Origin: Serinus canaria
Taxonomy: Eukaryota; Chordata; Aves; Passeriformes; Fringillidae
Length of the DNA: 64,000 nucleotides
NCBI RefSeq assembly: GCF_022539315.1
Contig: NC_066315.1
Coordinates: 121,644,874-121,708,873, forward strand
Reading direction: 5' to 3'
This document shows positions 49,591-62,569 of the stretch, one piece after another; position 1 is the first letter of the stretch; each line of letters starts with the position of its first letter. The translations under genes were made by a program, and so were the position numbers. The notes under the pieces were generated by a model, which saw only the letters and a list, made by a program, of their open reading frames with translations, ran no database searches and had not been told where the DNA came from.

Positions 49591-52033
49591 AAATCAGGCC
49601 ACTTTTCATTCCATAGCAGAAATCAAGAACAATGAAAAAGAACTTCCATTTTGCTGCACCTTTTCAAGAGCAAAAAGCAGCAAGGCATGTGAGAGGACCT
49701 ATTACCACAGAAGATTTGCCAAGCTAGACAAAATATGCTTTCCTACAACATGCCTGGTATGATCCTCTACAAAAACCAATCCAAACCAAAAACCCAAGTA
49801 AAATCCACAACAAAACAACAATTTACTTTTTTCTCAGCAGGAATTCACCTTGAAATCTGCTATATCTTCATGTCTTTTTCTCTCGTTCTTCTATCTGAAT
49901 AATTATTTCCTGTTTTGGATTCATATATTTTGAGCTTTTCATGTTAAATGCCTGTATTGTTTTTCATCTTGTTGATTTTACACTTTCCAAACTCATCAAG
50001 AGTATTTTGAATTCAGACCTTATGTTTAAAACAAAGGAAAAAAGAAAATCCTAAACTTTCAACCTCTCTCCAGTTTGCATCATCAGTAACTTCTCTAAGT
50101 ATGTGTTCTCTTCCATCATCCAACTCACTAATGCCTTTTCATCTTGACAGGGTACTATAGATAATTACTCTGTAAAGGCAATCTTTCAACTTGATGCTGA
50201 TAACATCAACATCTAATGGAGACAATATTGATATTATGTTTCCCTAGTTTGCTCATGTAGGGAAAAAGACTTTATTAAAATAAAGCTGCATTGTACCTAA
50301 AGTTTGCCTCTTACTAAACTTGTTATTCTTATTTAGAAGAGAAAAATATTGAGGTTTCTTACAAACCATACTGGCTGTTTTACCATTTCTCTTCTACACA
50401 CTGTTAGATACAAATTAATTGCTAAACTATTTACTCCTGAACCTTTATTTGGAATGAAAACTGACAGTTTCAATAATTTTCTTAACAGAAGAATAAAGAG
50501 GCACAAAACCAGATACACACAAACCCATTTTGCTGACTATTTCCACCCTCTGGGATATTAAATAAATAAATAAAATCAGCAGTGCCTAATTCCTCAATCA
50601 TTCTAGGATGAATTTTATTAGGATTTGCCACTTGAGCACATCTATATTAAGATTCCTTAGGCTATTCTTTCTGTGCTTTGGTTCCACTCTTATTTCCTGT
50701 CTAAGATTAATTTTATGAAAGTAGCAGGTCACAATATATCTCTTTTACAAAGTATGAAGGGAAGAATCAGTCTTTCAAAGTCTTTTCCTTGTTCTCCTTT
50801 CTTATTAAATAACAGATCTAGGTAATGGACTTATCCCTTCGTGCCTCCTCTTACTCAGAGTTTTGGACCCTTTCATTGATTCTTTTCTTGTGCTTTGTAA
50901 ATTGAAACTTATTTTGTTCCTCTGAGTCATCAATTTTATTCTTACATTCCTGTGCTATTCCTTAATATTAATCGCTAATCATATTGTATTACTTCTGCCT
51001 GGACAACTCTTTTAATTTCCAGGTCATGGAAAAATTCCTGATATAAAGTCCCTCTTAAAATTCACTATTTCTACTTTATTTTATTATTATAAAGTATCTC
51101 AACACAAAGAAACAAGAAAATATACATTAAAGGTAGCAATTTTTCAGCCTTTTCAACAGACTAGACTCTGCCAAGTCCCAGCATTGAGATCAATGGTCCA
51201 AGGATGGGGAAGCAGGGTGTAGAGCGGGCATGCTACAAATCATCTCCTCTCTGGAGATAACACACATCCCTTTTTTCCTTCAGGAGCTACAATCCATTTG
51301 GTGTTGTGCATTGCCATAGTAGGTGTGTGTGAGAGCAGGGAAGCAAGCGACAGCCTTGGTTTACTGTCCCTCCTGTGATGTTCATAAAGTTAAGGTATCA
51401 ACAGATAGCAATGAAAACTAACTTTCCACCCACCACAAGAATGCTGAGATTTTTTTTAATATGGAGTGTTCCACATTTTTCTTTGTGAAAATTTATCATT
51501 TAAATGTTCTTTTTGGGTACTCGCAATACCAGAGAATATTTTAGATGTCAATTTAAAATCAATAAATTTTAAAGATGAGAAATCAAACGATACATATTCA
51601 GTTAACTTTAAAATCTTCCTTTACACCAACTCTCATAACACAGAACATGGATCCCAGCTGCTCAAAGCCTCATGTCTCACCATTAAATCTCATCTCTTTC
51701 CTGCTTATCAAGTGCAGAGAGAAATATCCTCAGATCAAAGTCTAATTGGGAGCCCCAACTGTGTTGTCTCTTAATCACTGTAAAATTAACTTATCACTAT
51801 ATCATTACCTCAAATAACCTTAAAAAAGATTGATTTTGTATTACTGTCTGGATTTCTATATACTTCAGACAAATACCTATAATTTTCTAAAGAACATAAA
51901 TTGATTCTTTAACTGTTTGGAATAACTACTAACACTAATTGAAAAGTCAGTAACACACTGCAATCACAGAAAGTATTATTTATTTCTTATATTCCTGGGA
52001 GAAAGGACTATTTCTCAACATAGACTAATTCAA

Positions 52034-52064
52034 GTTTGTTGCACTGAATGACAGTGCAACAAAC
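52034..52064. repeat. 13-bp perfect inverted repeat with 5-base loop
   Basis: GTTTGTTGCACTG (52034-52046) and CAGTGCAACAAAC (52052-52064) flank AATGA. Confidence 0.92.
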
Positions 52065-53634
52065 AATTCCTATAGATAAAATTAAGGATTTTATTATGGA
52101 GGTTAAAAATGCTGCAGTTACATTTAAGGTTCAAAGACCAAGCACAAGACAAAGACACATTCAAATCAGAGGTTGCTTTTGCAATTTTAACTCAGTAAAC
52201 TTAGATTTCATAACATGAGATACAAGAGATTAGCCACTGCTGAATGCCTGGAGAGAGCAAGAAAACATTAACGATAGCTCATTGATTTATCTTCCATAAA
52301 CTACCTGCCAGAATCAAAATATTAGGGCTTCAAGTTACAAAATCAAAACCAGCTCAGAAGAGCCAGAATTGATACAACAGTAATGAAGAGCAGCAGGAAA
52401 GTGCTGCATTGTTAGAAACTGTAAATCAGTCATTTCTGACAGTATTTGATGGAAACTGAAAATCCCACATCAGTGCAACACATCCCCTCGATGAATGCAA
52501 CCACGACTATTACTGGCCACTCCTTAAGATATTTTGAATGCTAGAAGCTCCTACTGACTTCAGAGAAATTTGTCATCAGTCAGCACTCTTAAAAGACAGA
52601 TTATTAGATCCAAACAACCAAATCTGTTAGTTATCTCATAACTAATATTTAAAACACTGCCTTTTAAAATTTGCAATGCTAAATTCAAGGCTATAAAACT
52701 TTAAAGTACATTTGTATTCCTCATAGCATAGAAGCCAGAGACACCATCATCCTACCAACTTTTTTGATAAGCCCTAATCTTCATTTATTGGAATAAACAA
52801 GAAGATAAACACATAACAAGCTAATGTTCAATCACTATCATTCTTAATCCCATATCCTCTTCTCTTTTTCCCTCATCTTATTTCCTCTTTTGTCATCCTG
52901 CTCCTTAGTACATCAAATTACAAATTCATCTTTAATGGGACATGTCAGTTTCACTTATAAATTCTCATCCTCTGTTACACTAAATAAAATCTAGCTGTTG
53001 TTCCTTTTGAAGCAATTAATGATAAAGACCTGTAAGTGCAAAAAAACAAAGCTGCATTTTAACTTAAGATTTCCAAAAAACAAGGTTCAAAATCCCTTGA
53101 TCTAGATTCTTAGCAAAATGTGTGTTTCACACACAATACTTTTTTCTTTGGAACTAGATAATGGCAGTTATTTGGAGAAGTGCTTTACCTTTACTGTTGA
53201 TGAACCAAAATGCTGAAGAGAGATTTGGTTTAAGTAGCTGAACAGAGTAGCAACTGTGATGGTTAGCTGGGAAGAAACAGCCCTTTGTAAGGAAGGGGCA
53301 ACATCTGTGACTAAACCAGTATCAGGAGGTATAAAAGCTAAGCAAAGTTAAGTTAATAATGTAGGTCTCAACTGCTGATGTGATCAACAGATGACTGAAA
53401 GACTCTTGTAATTGAAGATGTTTTGGGTGTGATAAGGATATGAGGCTCTGGTAAAAGGATTGCTAAGTAATACTGCAATGCTTGTGCAGCAGTGAAAAGA
53501 ACACAAGGCTTAGTAAATGTGAGATCTTTTCTGTAAAGCAGGTGAAATGTCATCTGGCGGCAGAGGTATGCAGCTCCATTTCAGAACAGTCCAGCGACAG
53601 AACATGAATGCACAGTTGTGAGCACACTGAGGGC

Positions 53635-53690
53635 AGTTATAGCCATAACTCTTCCAGTGAGGGGAGTTACAGCCATAACTCTTCCTTTGC
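53635..53690 (+). repeat. Tandem duplication, 30-bp unit
   Basis: AGTTATAGCCATAACTCTTC is followed by CAGTGAGGGG and then by AGTTACAGCCATAACTCTTC, so two adjacent units with one mismatch over the first 20 bases. Confidence 0.85.
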
Positions 53691-54284
53691 TGGTTACTGT
53701 TGCTTTTCTGAAAAGTTGGTCTTATACCTCATGATATATGTAACATCTGCATTTCATTCTTGTAAGGGCACTGTCTCTCACATCCCCTTATTTGTCAAGC
53801 ACAGTGTCAATCCCAATTTTAGGCATCTTTTCCATGCCCCTCCTTCCATTCAAAACTACCTAAAAAACAAACAAAAAGGCATCTAACTTGAATTCTCATT
53901 TCATAGCTCTGTGTCCCCGTTCTGCTCCAACCTGTCCGATTCATATGAATGGATCACCAGATAAGTATGGAGATGCCGGGATGACGATTGAGAAGATACA
54001 TACAAGAGACTCAGAAGCAGCACCATCTCTGTATACTCTGATACAATTTACCACAGGTGACAGAACCCTGCAATTTTGCATTAAACACTTTATGCTTACC
54101 ATTTATGAAACACAGTCACTGCCCAGATTTTATTCCAACTTTCTTCCTTTTCACATACATATGCATAACAACTACACAGTCATGAATATTCAGCAATATG
54201 CAAGTGTAACAATGCTGATCCAAGTACTGCACTGCAGGAAGGCAAGGTCCTTTAACCTTTTATTAGAAATACTTATTAGATAAG

Positions 54285-54470
54285 AATGGTAAAAGCTGTC
54301 CTAAATGCCTAACTAAGTCATAATTAACCCCTGTCCACATCTGTACCAAAAAGAGGTATATAAAAACACCGTTGTTACAGACTGTATATATTTAAGATTT
54401 GCTAGAACCAATAAAGTCCTACATCAATAAAAAGACAAGTCTGTTCACTCCATGTCTTAAATTTTGGTTT
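54285..54470 (+). mobile_element. Possible LTR remnant (TATA box plus AATAAA)
   Basis: GGTATATAAAAACACC (54355-54370) is followed about 55 bases later by CCAATAAAGTCC, the compact promoter/poly(A) arrangement of a retroviral LTR. No gag, pol or env remnant, primer-binding site or clear TG/CA ends are recognised. Another TATAAAAG lies at 53331, in a segment beginning TGTGATGGTTAGC (53256). The call rests on layout alone and chance occurrence in AT-rich DNA is possible. Confidence 0.3.
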
Positions 54471-56904
54471 TGTATTATATGGCATAACTTATGAATAATT
54501 TGATCTAATTATAATCAAAAACTCTCAACTGGTGCAAGGATAAATAGCAGTACTTGACATGAATGTCTCATTTTTCAGGCTTGTGTTCTTTAAAAACACA
54601 AGGAAATGTAATTTTTGAGAGCTATAGTCACTGTTTCCAATTTTCCTTCTACTGTCTATTCTGTCCTTATCTTACAGATTAGCACTAGCACTCATTTGAA
54701 CTTCAATTTAATAATTTTTGCATGTTGAACTGGCAAAAGCCCAACCTATTTAAACTTATTTTTCTGCAGATTTAGCACACAAACAGGTCACCACAGACTC
54801 AGGTCAGATACATGAAGTAACAGTAAAAAGGACAACAGAGTCAGGAAAACCAGATAATCATGAAAACAGCTGCCTTTGAATATAAGCATCATACTCTTAC
54901 ATCCACCACCAGTCAACAGTAAAACAGAAACTCAGGCCTTTTGTTTGACTTGAAGAAGTGCTCTTTTTGTCTTCAATCTCATCGTGCTGAATGTGCAAGC
55001 AAAACACAACACTGAAAACACAAATAATGAAACTTTAAGCTGTCTTTCAAAAATGAAAAGAACAATAATTATTCATACAAGTCCACTGTAGGATTCATGC
55101 AGGCTTGCAAGTGAGAGGCTACTCTGTTTAAATAAGTAACACTATGCAATTCCTCCCTGCCTTCAGCTTTTCTATTATGACTGTACCTTGAAACATCTGG
55201 GATACACAATGACTACAAGGGGTGCTGGGAAAATTTGATGTGCTCAGTGTCCCCAGTCCTTGACAATTTTATTACCTGTTAATTATAGAAACTTTAAGCA
55301 TGCAAGGGAAGACTGATACACGTCCACCACACTTCTCCTCAATCCTTTAAATTCATTAGCATTTTAGAATCAACTGAATGGTTGCATACATGTATTACAA
55401 GTAACAGTTTAGAAGAGGGATAATAATTTCCTTGCTAGGCAGCCTGGGTTGTATGCTGTTACAGCTTCTGAAATCCCTCTGCAATTCCAATGTGTATTTC
55501 CCTTCATGATTTAGTTATGCCCCACAGTGTCATGGCATTATATTAATTTCCCTTTCAGGAAAAGTTTTTCCTCCTTACCAAACCCCTCCTGTGACATTTT
55601 TTTTCTGCTTCTCTGACTACAGAATTAATATTACTTTTGAATACTATTATTTTAATGTATTTTTTCAAGTTTTCTTAGAATTTAAATTTTTATTAACTCC
55701 TTTCTTTTCTAACCCCACTCACAATATTAGCAAACTCCAAGAGAGGAGATAAGAAGTGTGAAAGACAAGATTTTTAGGGACATTTTTCCCAGGCAGCTAC
55801 TGATGCAAACACAATGAATATTAGCAGCATTCAATTCAACTTCCTCCTAAAGGCAAAAAACCTCCTCAAGTCCTCCCTTGAAGAAGAAGGACAAAGTGCC
55901 CAGACCCAGTCAGAATCAACCTTGAGTAAAGAGCTGCACCACTGTTGTAATTCCTCTTCTTTCCTATGGTGTGCATGCCCTCTTTTTCCTCTACAACAAA
56001 GGTCTTTATTTCTCTTATATTTCCCCTTTACTCTGAAAAACCTGAATTTAGTTTCCTTTTCAAAAGAGCCTGAAATAAACTCAAACTTCTGAAGTTCTTG
56101 TATTCCACCCCCAAACCAAAAACCCCTACCCTCATCTCTGAGAGAGGCATGTCACCAAGACGGCATCCTTTCCTGAAGATTTTTGTGAAGTCTAGACTTG
56201 AACTGATGATGCTTGCAGCTGTAAGTCAGCTGCATGGCTACAGGAACAATTTAGCTCTTGAAGAAGCTACAGAACAGAGCCTGCTACCTTCTATGTGCAT
56301 ACACAGCACAATTTGACTATGAACCTGCATCTTTTTAGCACAACACATTGGGCATTTTCAATTTTTTTATTTTATTTGCTGCTTTAACTTTACAGGGAGT
56401 GCTGTATGGCAGGTGATGTTGAGAGCACGCTTGTTAGTTAAAATTAGAGGAACAGAAAGGGTGTGACTCTCTTCAGTGGTCTAAGTGAAAAAATATGTAT
56501 GCTAATACTTGTCAAAAGGAAAAAAGCCCAACCCTATCTCTAAAAAAAAAAAACAGACAAGAAAACCCAATAAAAACCTAAAAACAGTATAAGCCACCTG
56601 CTTGAAAACACCACACTGAAGTAAATTTTGGCAGTCCAAGAGAGGTAGCAAGTTGTAGCAGCTGTCCTCATTAACTGCAGCAGCAGTACACTGAGACCAT
56701 TTCCATTTCAAGTCACAAACAACGTACTATCATTTAGGTTGAAAATTTTAATTCACTTTCTGGATGCTCTGAAAAATTGCATGAAATCAGATGTTTTTCC
56801 TAAACAGCTAACATTTGGGAAGCAGACCTTGCTAGGGAGAAACTTACATTAGGATATTTCACCGAAAGACTGATTTTAATTGACAAAATTATCATCTTCT
56901 AACT

Positions 56905-58112
56905 GCACATTGTATCATCCAGATCATTGATGGAAATGTTAAACAGGGTTGAACACAGCATTGACCCCTGGGGTACAACAGCAGTTACCAGCTTCCAACT
57001 AGACTTCACACCACTGATTGCCATTCCCTGTGGTCCATCTGTTCAGCACATTTTATGCTGACCTGACTATTTGCTCACCCAGCCCATCCTGCAGCAGCTT
57101 CTCCAAGAGCACGTCACAGGAGACACTGCTGAAAGACCTACTGATGCAAGTATCTAGTCTCCTCCCTCCCCTTGTTTACCACACCATTGTAGAAAATTAT
57201 CAGGTTGGTCAAGAATGTCTTCCCCTTGGTAAATCCATGCCGACTACTCGTAACAATTTTCTTTAATGTGTCTTAGAAGGGTTTCCAGGATTAGCTGCTG
57301 CATCAACTTTCATCCTTCTGGGGGATCAAGCTAAAGCTGATCAGGCTCTAGTTCCCCAAGGACTTCATGCTCTTTTGAAAACAGAAGAAACATTGACTTT
57401 CTTCCAGTCTACAGGAACATCTCCTAGTTCTTCAGTCTCCCAGCCCAACGATTATTGAGACTGTCCTCACAATATCAGACAGCTCCCTCAGCACTCACGG
57501 GCTCATTCCCAGAACGTTATCTATGTCCTCTTCATTTAAGTATTCTCTGACCTAAACCTCTTCCAAGTGTACATATTCCCTGCTCCAGAGTTTTCCCGGT
57601 GTTCTACAATTCCTGAAGGTCTTTGCTAGTAGAGATGGAAGCAAAGGCAGCCTGCATAACCTCAGCCTTCTCCACATATCCTGCTCATTCAGCCATGAGA
57701 CCACATTTTCCCTAGTATTCCTCCAGCTACTCGTGTATTTACAGAAGCAATTCTTGTTGTCTTCAACATCCGTCACCAGATTCAACTCCAGGTTGAGTCT
57801 GACTTTCCTAATCACATCCACACATGCTCAGACACTGCCTCTATACTGCTCCCAGGTTATGTACTCCTGCTTCTGCACATTTACTTTTTATGTCCGACTT
57901 TCGTGATGAGCTCCTTGTTCATCAATGCACGGCTGCTGGCGTTTAGCCTGACTTCATAACTGCTGGGATGAACTGCTCCTGAGCTCTGAGGAGGTGATCC
58001 TTGAGTATCAACCAGCTTCGCTGCATCCCTCCAGGGCCTGACCCTGGGGGAATCTTCCAAGTAGATCCCTGAAGAGGCCAGAGCCTGCTTTCCTAAATTC
58101 CAGGGCAATGAT
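56905..58112 (-). mobile_element. CR1 LINE, internal ORF2 fragment
   Basis: On + it is the reverse complement of CR1 ORF2 upstream of and into the reverse-transcriptase region: AACACAGCATTGACCCCTGG, CTTCCCCTTGGTAAATCCAT, CAGCCTTCTCCACATATCC, GAGCTCCTTGTTCATCAATG, GGAGGTGATCCTTGAGTATC and CCCTGAAGAGGCCAGAGCCT all match in antisense order. About 1.2 kb remain, without the 3' end. Frames are broken. It lies in the sense direction of PEX2. Confidence 0.93.
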
Positions 58113-60421
58113 CTTTCTTATTCTTAAACCAGGCTCTCAGAGAAAGCCAGCACTAATATCACTAACCGACTGAATAAGAAATAGATTACATTAGTTTCTG
58201 TCAGAGACCATATAGCTTAAAGGAAATATTGCTAAACTGGCACAAACACAATGAACTTCTTTACTGAAAAAGTTATTACCTAGAGATCCTTAAAAAAAGC
58301 CCGTTCTGCCCAAAAATCATTAAATACCTAAAAGGTTTAAGAAGTAAGGTATCAAAAAAGTAATAGACTGACATTAACATAGAATGAATTTATTGGTATT
58401 ATATAAAGAACATTTATTATTAAATACAGTGCTATCTTTTAATTCAAAAGTTTATTCACATTTCTTTTTATTATCTTAATTATTACTATTGAAGCATACC
58501 ATGCTTACAAGCTAATTCAATGAAATTGTATTTATGTTTGAAGCTTATCAGTTAGTATTAGCTGGACCCAATTTATTTGTTTCTTTACATCTTTGTGATT
58601 GTTGTTTTCACTGAATAAATGCAGAAATTCCAAGTGCAACAACACTGCTGTGGAATTTTTGAAAGTTTTGCAAGAGCAGGCCATTATAACCAACAGAGAA
58701 ATAAAATGCATGGGTAACAAGGTACTTAAATTATAGTCTCAAATTGTTGACTGATTTTGTCTACTGTTTAATTTACTACTAATTTTCCTTCAAAAAGCTG
58801 TCCATCTCTTCCCTTCTTAGTCCCCCCTTTCCTTCTCTCTGAACCTCATGGCTTTGAAACTATTTACATATGTTTAAAAAAAATAAGAAATTACATCCCC
58901 ACTATCTCACATTTTGAACATGTAATTAAACATTTAGGGCTTTTTTCCCCCTGAAAGACCATGTGCTTCATTACTACATCCAGCTATATGTTAATACTGG
59001 ATTTAGATATCACTTCCTACACTCTGATGATTTATATATTGGAGACCTATTTATTTTACACCATATTCTTGGTATTGATACTATGTAGCCATAAAGCTGT
59101 TTCCTTCCTTCCCAAATATTCTCTAGGTAGCAGTTCTTAGCCATTTTCACGACTGTCACCTCAAAAGACTATAAACAGAGAAGGTAAAATGTCTTTCTTG
59201 AGTTACACTAGAGCACTTGATGTCAAAGAACAAATTAAGGTCCTTGGATTAGTAATAGTGTCAAAAACTATCAGAGTATAAAAATAACTTTTCCTACTCT
59301 ACTCTATGAAGGGTTCAATCAAGTCTTTATATACTAATAATACTTGTTTGTAAGTTTTAATTTAACTTAATCTGTTACAGGAATATTTACTTCCTACATG
59401 TCCTGGATCATCTTAAGCATCAAAACCTTTCTGTGAGCCATTACAGTCTTTAACGAAATTAAACCTAGTTTTCACCTACCGACATGGGTGAGTAATAAAA
59501 GAATCTAATAGGAGACAAACAGAGCTCTCAAACAAACAAAAACATCCTCTCCCAAATCTAAACACCCTCCTTGCACAGAACAGACATATATCTAGCCTAG
59601 TCCCTAATACTCTAAGAACATGAACTAAGGCATGCTATTCTAGCTACTTGGGAGCCCTTTAATAAGTGGGTAGATCCATAATGCATCTGAAGGCCCATTA
59701 CCTAAGAAATAAACTTTCAAAAAATAAATTCAGAACATGGTATTTTATATGTCTGTAGTACTATACTAAGAGTTCTAAGCTAGGAGATAAGTAAGCATGA
59801 GCTGATTCAAATACATGTAAGTTCACTACTATTACTTTACAGTTTTCAAAATTTCTAACAAAAGAAAAAGGTATTTTGACATTCATGCAGAGAGAGATCT
59901 AATTTTAATTATTTACTTAATTAAAGCAACATTAATGGGAACTGATTTTTTCCATTTGCTGAAAAGGATGTTCTTGACAAATAAAAACCTGCAAGTTTGA
60001 ATAGATAAAGATAAGCCGAGGAGTTAAAAGGATGTAAAGATAGAGGCAAAATGCTAAGCAGAGTTATTCCAATTGCCTTGGCCCCAGATTAATTCAATTT
60101 CACCATACTCTGTACTCAATAATAAACATCTTCAATTCCTACTTTAAAAACTGCAAATATGTATACATAACACTCAGGTTTTTGAAACACTGTTATATAC
60201 ACAAACTCTCACTACATAAAAAAGGCCCAACACCCCACCTCTTTTAGACTCTTCCCCCAAAATCCAAACTAGCAGGCAAGAAAGTGGGTGCCATATAAGA
60301 TTCTTGCCAAACCTTCACAGATAACAGCTTTAAACGTTTTCCACTTTCTAATTCACAGACTCAGTCAAAAACTTTACAATATGGAGAACGCTACAATCAT
60401 TATGGTAATTAATAGAGTAAA

Positions 60422-60502
60422 TCACAGAATCCTAGAATCATCAAGATTGGAAGAGACCTTTAAGTTCACCAAGTCCAGCCATCAACGTAGCACTAACCCC
60501 TA
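60422..60502 (-). mobile_element. CR1 LINE, 3'-end fragment
   Basis: TCACAGAATCCTAGAATCAT followed by GATTGGAAGAGACCTTTAAG and TCCAGCCATCAACGTAGCAC is the reverse complement of a CR1 3' terminus, about 80 bases long. Confidence 0.9.
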
Positions 60503-60885
60503 AAAAGTATTCATACTAACACCTAATGCTACAAGCACTAGCAACCAAAGCAGACGTTTCAATACTGACATGATCATCTATTTCTGTACCAACTTCCAGA
60601 AGCAGTACTCTTGACTATGTGCCCTACTGGTTTAATTTCCACTAAAAATTAAAAAGGAAAAAAAAGAGGCTCTTTTAATGAGGTAATTTATACATTTTAT
60701 AGATGTAAATTTAACCCCATAGCAAGTAACAGAAATTGATTACTTCGTGCAGTATAAACAAACACTGAAAAAAAAAAACCCAAAACATTAATTTTCCCTC
60801 CCTTTAATAGCTTATTTACTACTCTAATTAAGTACCAGCAATGACACTTTCAGTTGTTTTACTACTTATCACTTCATTAGATAAA

Positions 60886-61083
60886 CTAGTCATGATGGAC
60901 AGCCAAGAACTGAAGAATATGCTGCTGCTGAGGAGGAACTGCTGCAGAAAGATGAAAAAAATCTGAAGAAAATGCTGATAAAACACATCTTCAAAAAGAA
61001 TAAAAATAGCATTAGTCTTAAAAAGAAAACTTTATCAACTGTTGCTAAACTGTATGTGAAGAAAAGCTCCAAAAAAGTCTGAC
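60886..61083 (+). other. Short Lys-rich open frame, unrecognised
   Basis: Between a TAA at 60883-60885 and a TGA at 61081-61083, one frame is open for about 65 codons. It has an acidic start (TEEYAAAEEELLQKDEKN), then Lys-rich sequence ending in KLYVKKSSKKV. The charge pattern looks more protein-like than other open frames here, but there is no ATG at its start. It could be a pseudogene piece, an exon of an unannotated transcript, or chance in A-rich DNA. It is antisense to PEX2, within its intron. Confidence 0.2.
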
Positions 61084-61539
61084 AAGAACTAACTTTCAAT
61101 GAAATCAAAGGGCTTTGGATTTGGCCAGAGTATTTTGGACTCGAATTTTAATACAAACTTCATTTAGTACAAATTTTAGTCATACTTCATTTTTGACCTT
61201 AGGGAACACCTCCCTCAAATTAACAGGTGAAAAGATCATACAAGAAGTACAGTGCTGTGGTTTCCAGTATGGACTAAGTCATAAGCAGAGTTTGTCTATT
61301 TGTCAAAGCACATTGGCCATTCAGAATAAATCCACATTTGTTTTGTAGTGAACCAATGATTTGTTACAGGCTGCACAAAACTGAATAACAGAAAGTGGAA
61401 AGTTGCCACCCTCATTTTTAGATTTCTTTGCCACCCATAGTAGGCAGTCAGAGGAATGGCCCTGGAAGATGATAAATGTTTCAGTCTCTCAGCTGATATC
61501 AAAATTCAGATGATAATACCCCTCTGACAGAATATTATG

Positions 61540-62500
61540 CCCTTTCTTCTCCGCAGAGGTCGTCACCAGGCTCTGTCCCATCTTCCCGCACGCCTGGGCC
61601 TAGCCGGAAAGCTCCCATTCTGCACGCTGCGGCACCAGGAGGCCGAACGAAGCGGGACTCACAGAACGGGGAACGAACGGGGCGACCGGGGAGCGCAGGA
61701 GGCCAAACACAAATTTTTATAACCAGGCCCTGCATGAGCTCCGGGGCCTAAACCAAATGGAATGCCCCGACCTGCCGGGCCGCGGGAGGCGCCCGCATGG
61801 GCTCCGCGGAAGGCCAGGGCCCCTGCAGCGGCTCCCGCCCGCCGCAGTCGCTCCGGCTCGTCCCGCCCCGCGTCCCGACTGACCTGCGCCGCTGCCGGGC
61901 CCGGCCCTGCGCGACTCCGCGGGTGCGCCGGGCTCAGCCTCGAGCCTCCCAGCGAAGCTCTGCGTGGACGGAGCCGTCTCGGGCGCTCCCCCCTCAGCCG
62001 TCCCGCCAGCCGGGTGACAGCGGCAGCTGCCCAGAGCGGCGGCCGCACGTACCGCAGTGCGCCGGCCAGCGCCCGGCGCGGCTGCGCAGGAAGCGCTCCG
62101 GGAGACCGGGACGGCGCGCGGGAAGGCCTCCCCGCACCGCGGCCGCGTCAGGGCGGGCTTTGCGCTACTTGACTGACAGCCCCAGCAGCAAATCAGTGGC
62201 CCGGGGTGAAGCGCAGCAGCCAATGGTGACGGCGGGGGGCGGGGCCTGTGTTCCCAGGTCGGTGGGTCCGGTGGGATCCGAGCGGCCGTGCCGCCGTTTG
62301 TGGCTCGGCTGGCGCCTGTAGCGGCTCCTGCTCGGGGGCCGCTCGTATGGGCCTGAAGAGACTCCTGGCCTGGGGTGGCGAGGTCACCGAGCGCCTTGGA
62401 GTCGAGGGCAGTCTGGGGTGGAGTCAACGGGGAGGCGGGAGGCCTGCGGGCAGTATTCACAGGCCTCTGAGGGGAGAAACAGAATGGGGAAGGAACGCGA
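61540..62500. promoter_or_regulatory. PEX2: CpG island, probable PEX2 promoter and first exon
   Basis: GC content and CpG frequency rise abruptly here compared with the AT-rich rest of the window, most strongly at 61750-62345. A CCAAT box (62220-62224) is followed at once by a GC box (GGGGGCGGGGCC, 62235-62246). The island lies 18.5 kb 5' of the PEX2 coding exon on the minus strand, which matches the roughly 20-kb span and non-coding first exon I recall for mammalian PEX2. It is the only such island in the window. Open frames of 100-290 codons on both strands here come from GC richness and have no recognisable protein character. The centrally placed CCAAT/GC boxes could also support divergent transcription on the plus strand. 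Confidence 0.8.
61878..61886 (-). other. PEX2: Candidate splice donor of PEX2 non-coding exon 1
   Basis: On the minus strand the sequence reads CAG|GTCAGT, with the exon ending at 61884 and the intron starting at 61883. It is the best donor match in the 5' half of the island as read from the minus strand. Two alternatives are GCG|GTACGT (exon end 62053) and TCT|GTGAGT (exon end 61663). Which is used cannot be decided without transcripts. Confidence 0.35.
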
Positions 62501-62569
62501 CAGCAGGCGGTGTTTCTCCAGAGTTGCACTGTTGCGTATGTGGTTACTCGGTTAGTGCCTGGCATTAAT

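Larger units (their letters stand above)
43379..61877 (-). other. PEX2: Probable PEX2 5' UTR intron(s)
   Basis: The span between the acceptor of the coding exon and the CpG-island donor candidates. No other protein-coding exon is recognisable on either strand. It contains a TA microsatellite, an A27 run, CR1 fragments at about 45.9, 48.3, 49.4, 56.9 and 60.4 kb, an LTR-like segment at 54.3 kb and a short open frame at 60.9 kb, all listed separately. Additional small non-coding exons may lie inside but cannot be seen. The rest (43.8-45.8, 46.3-48.3, 49.6-54.3, 54.5-56.9, 58.1-60.4 kb) is unremarkable AT-rich sequence. Confidence 0.55.
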
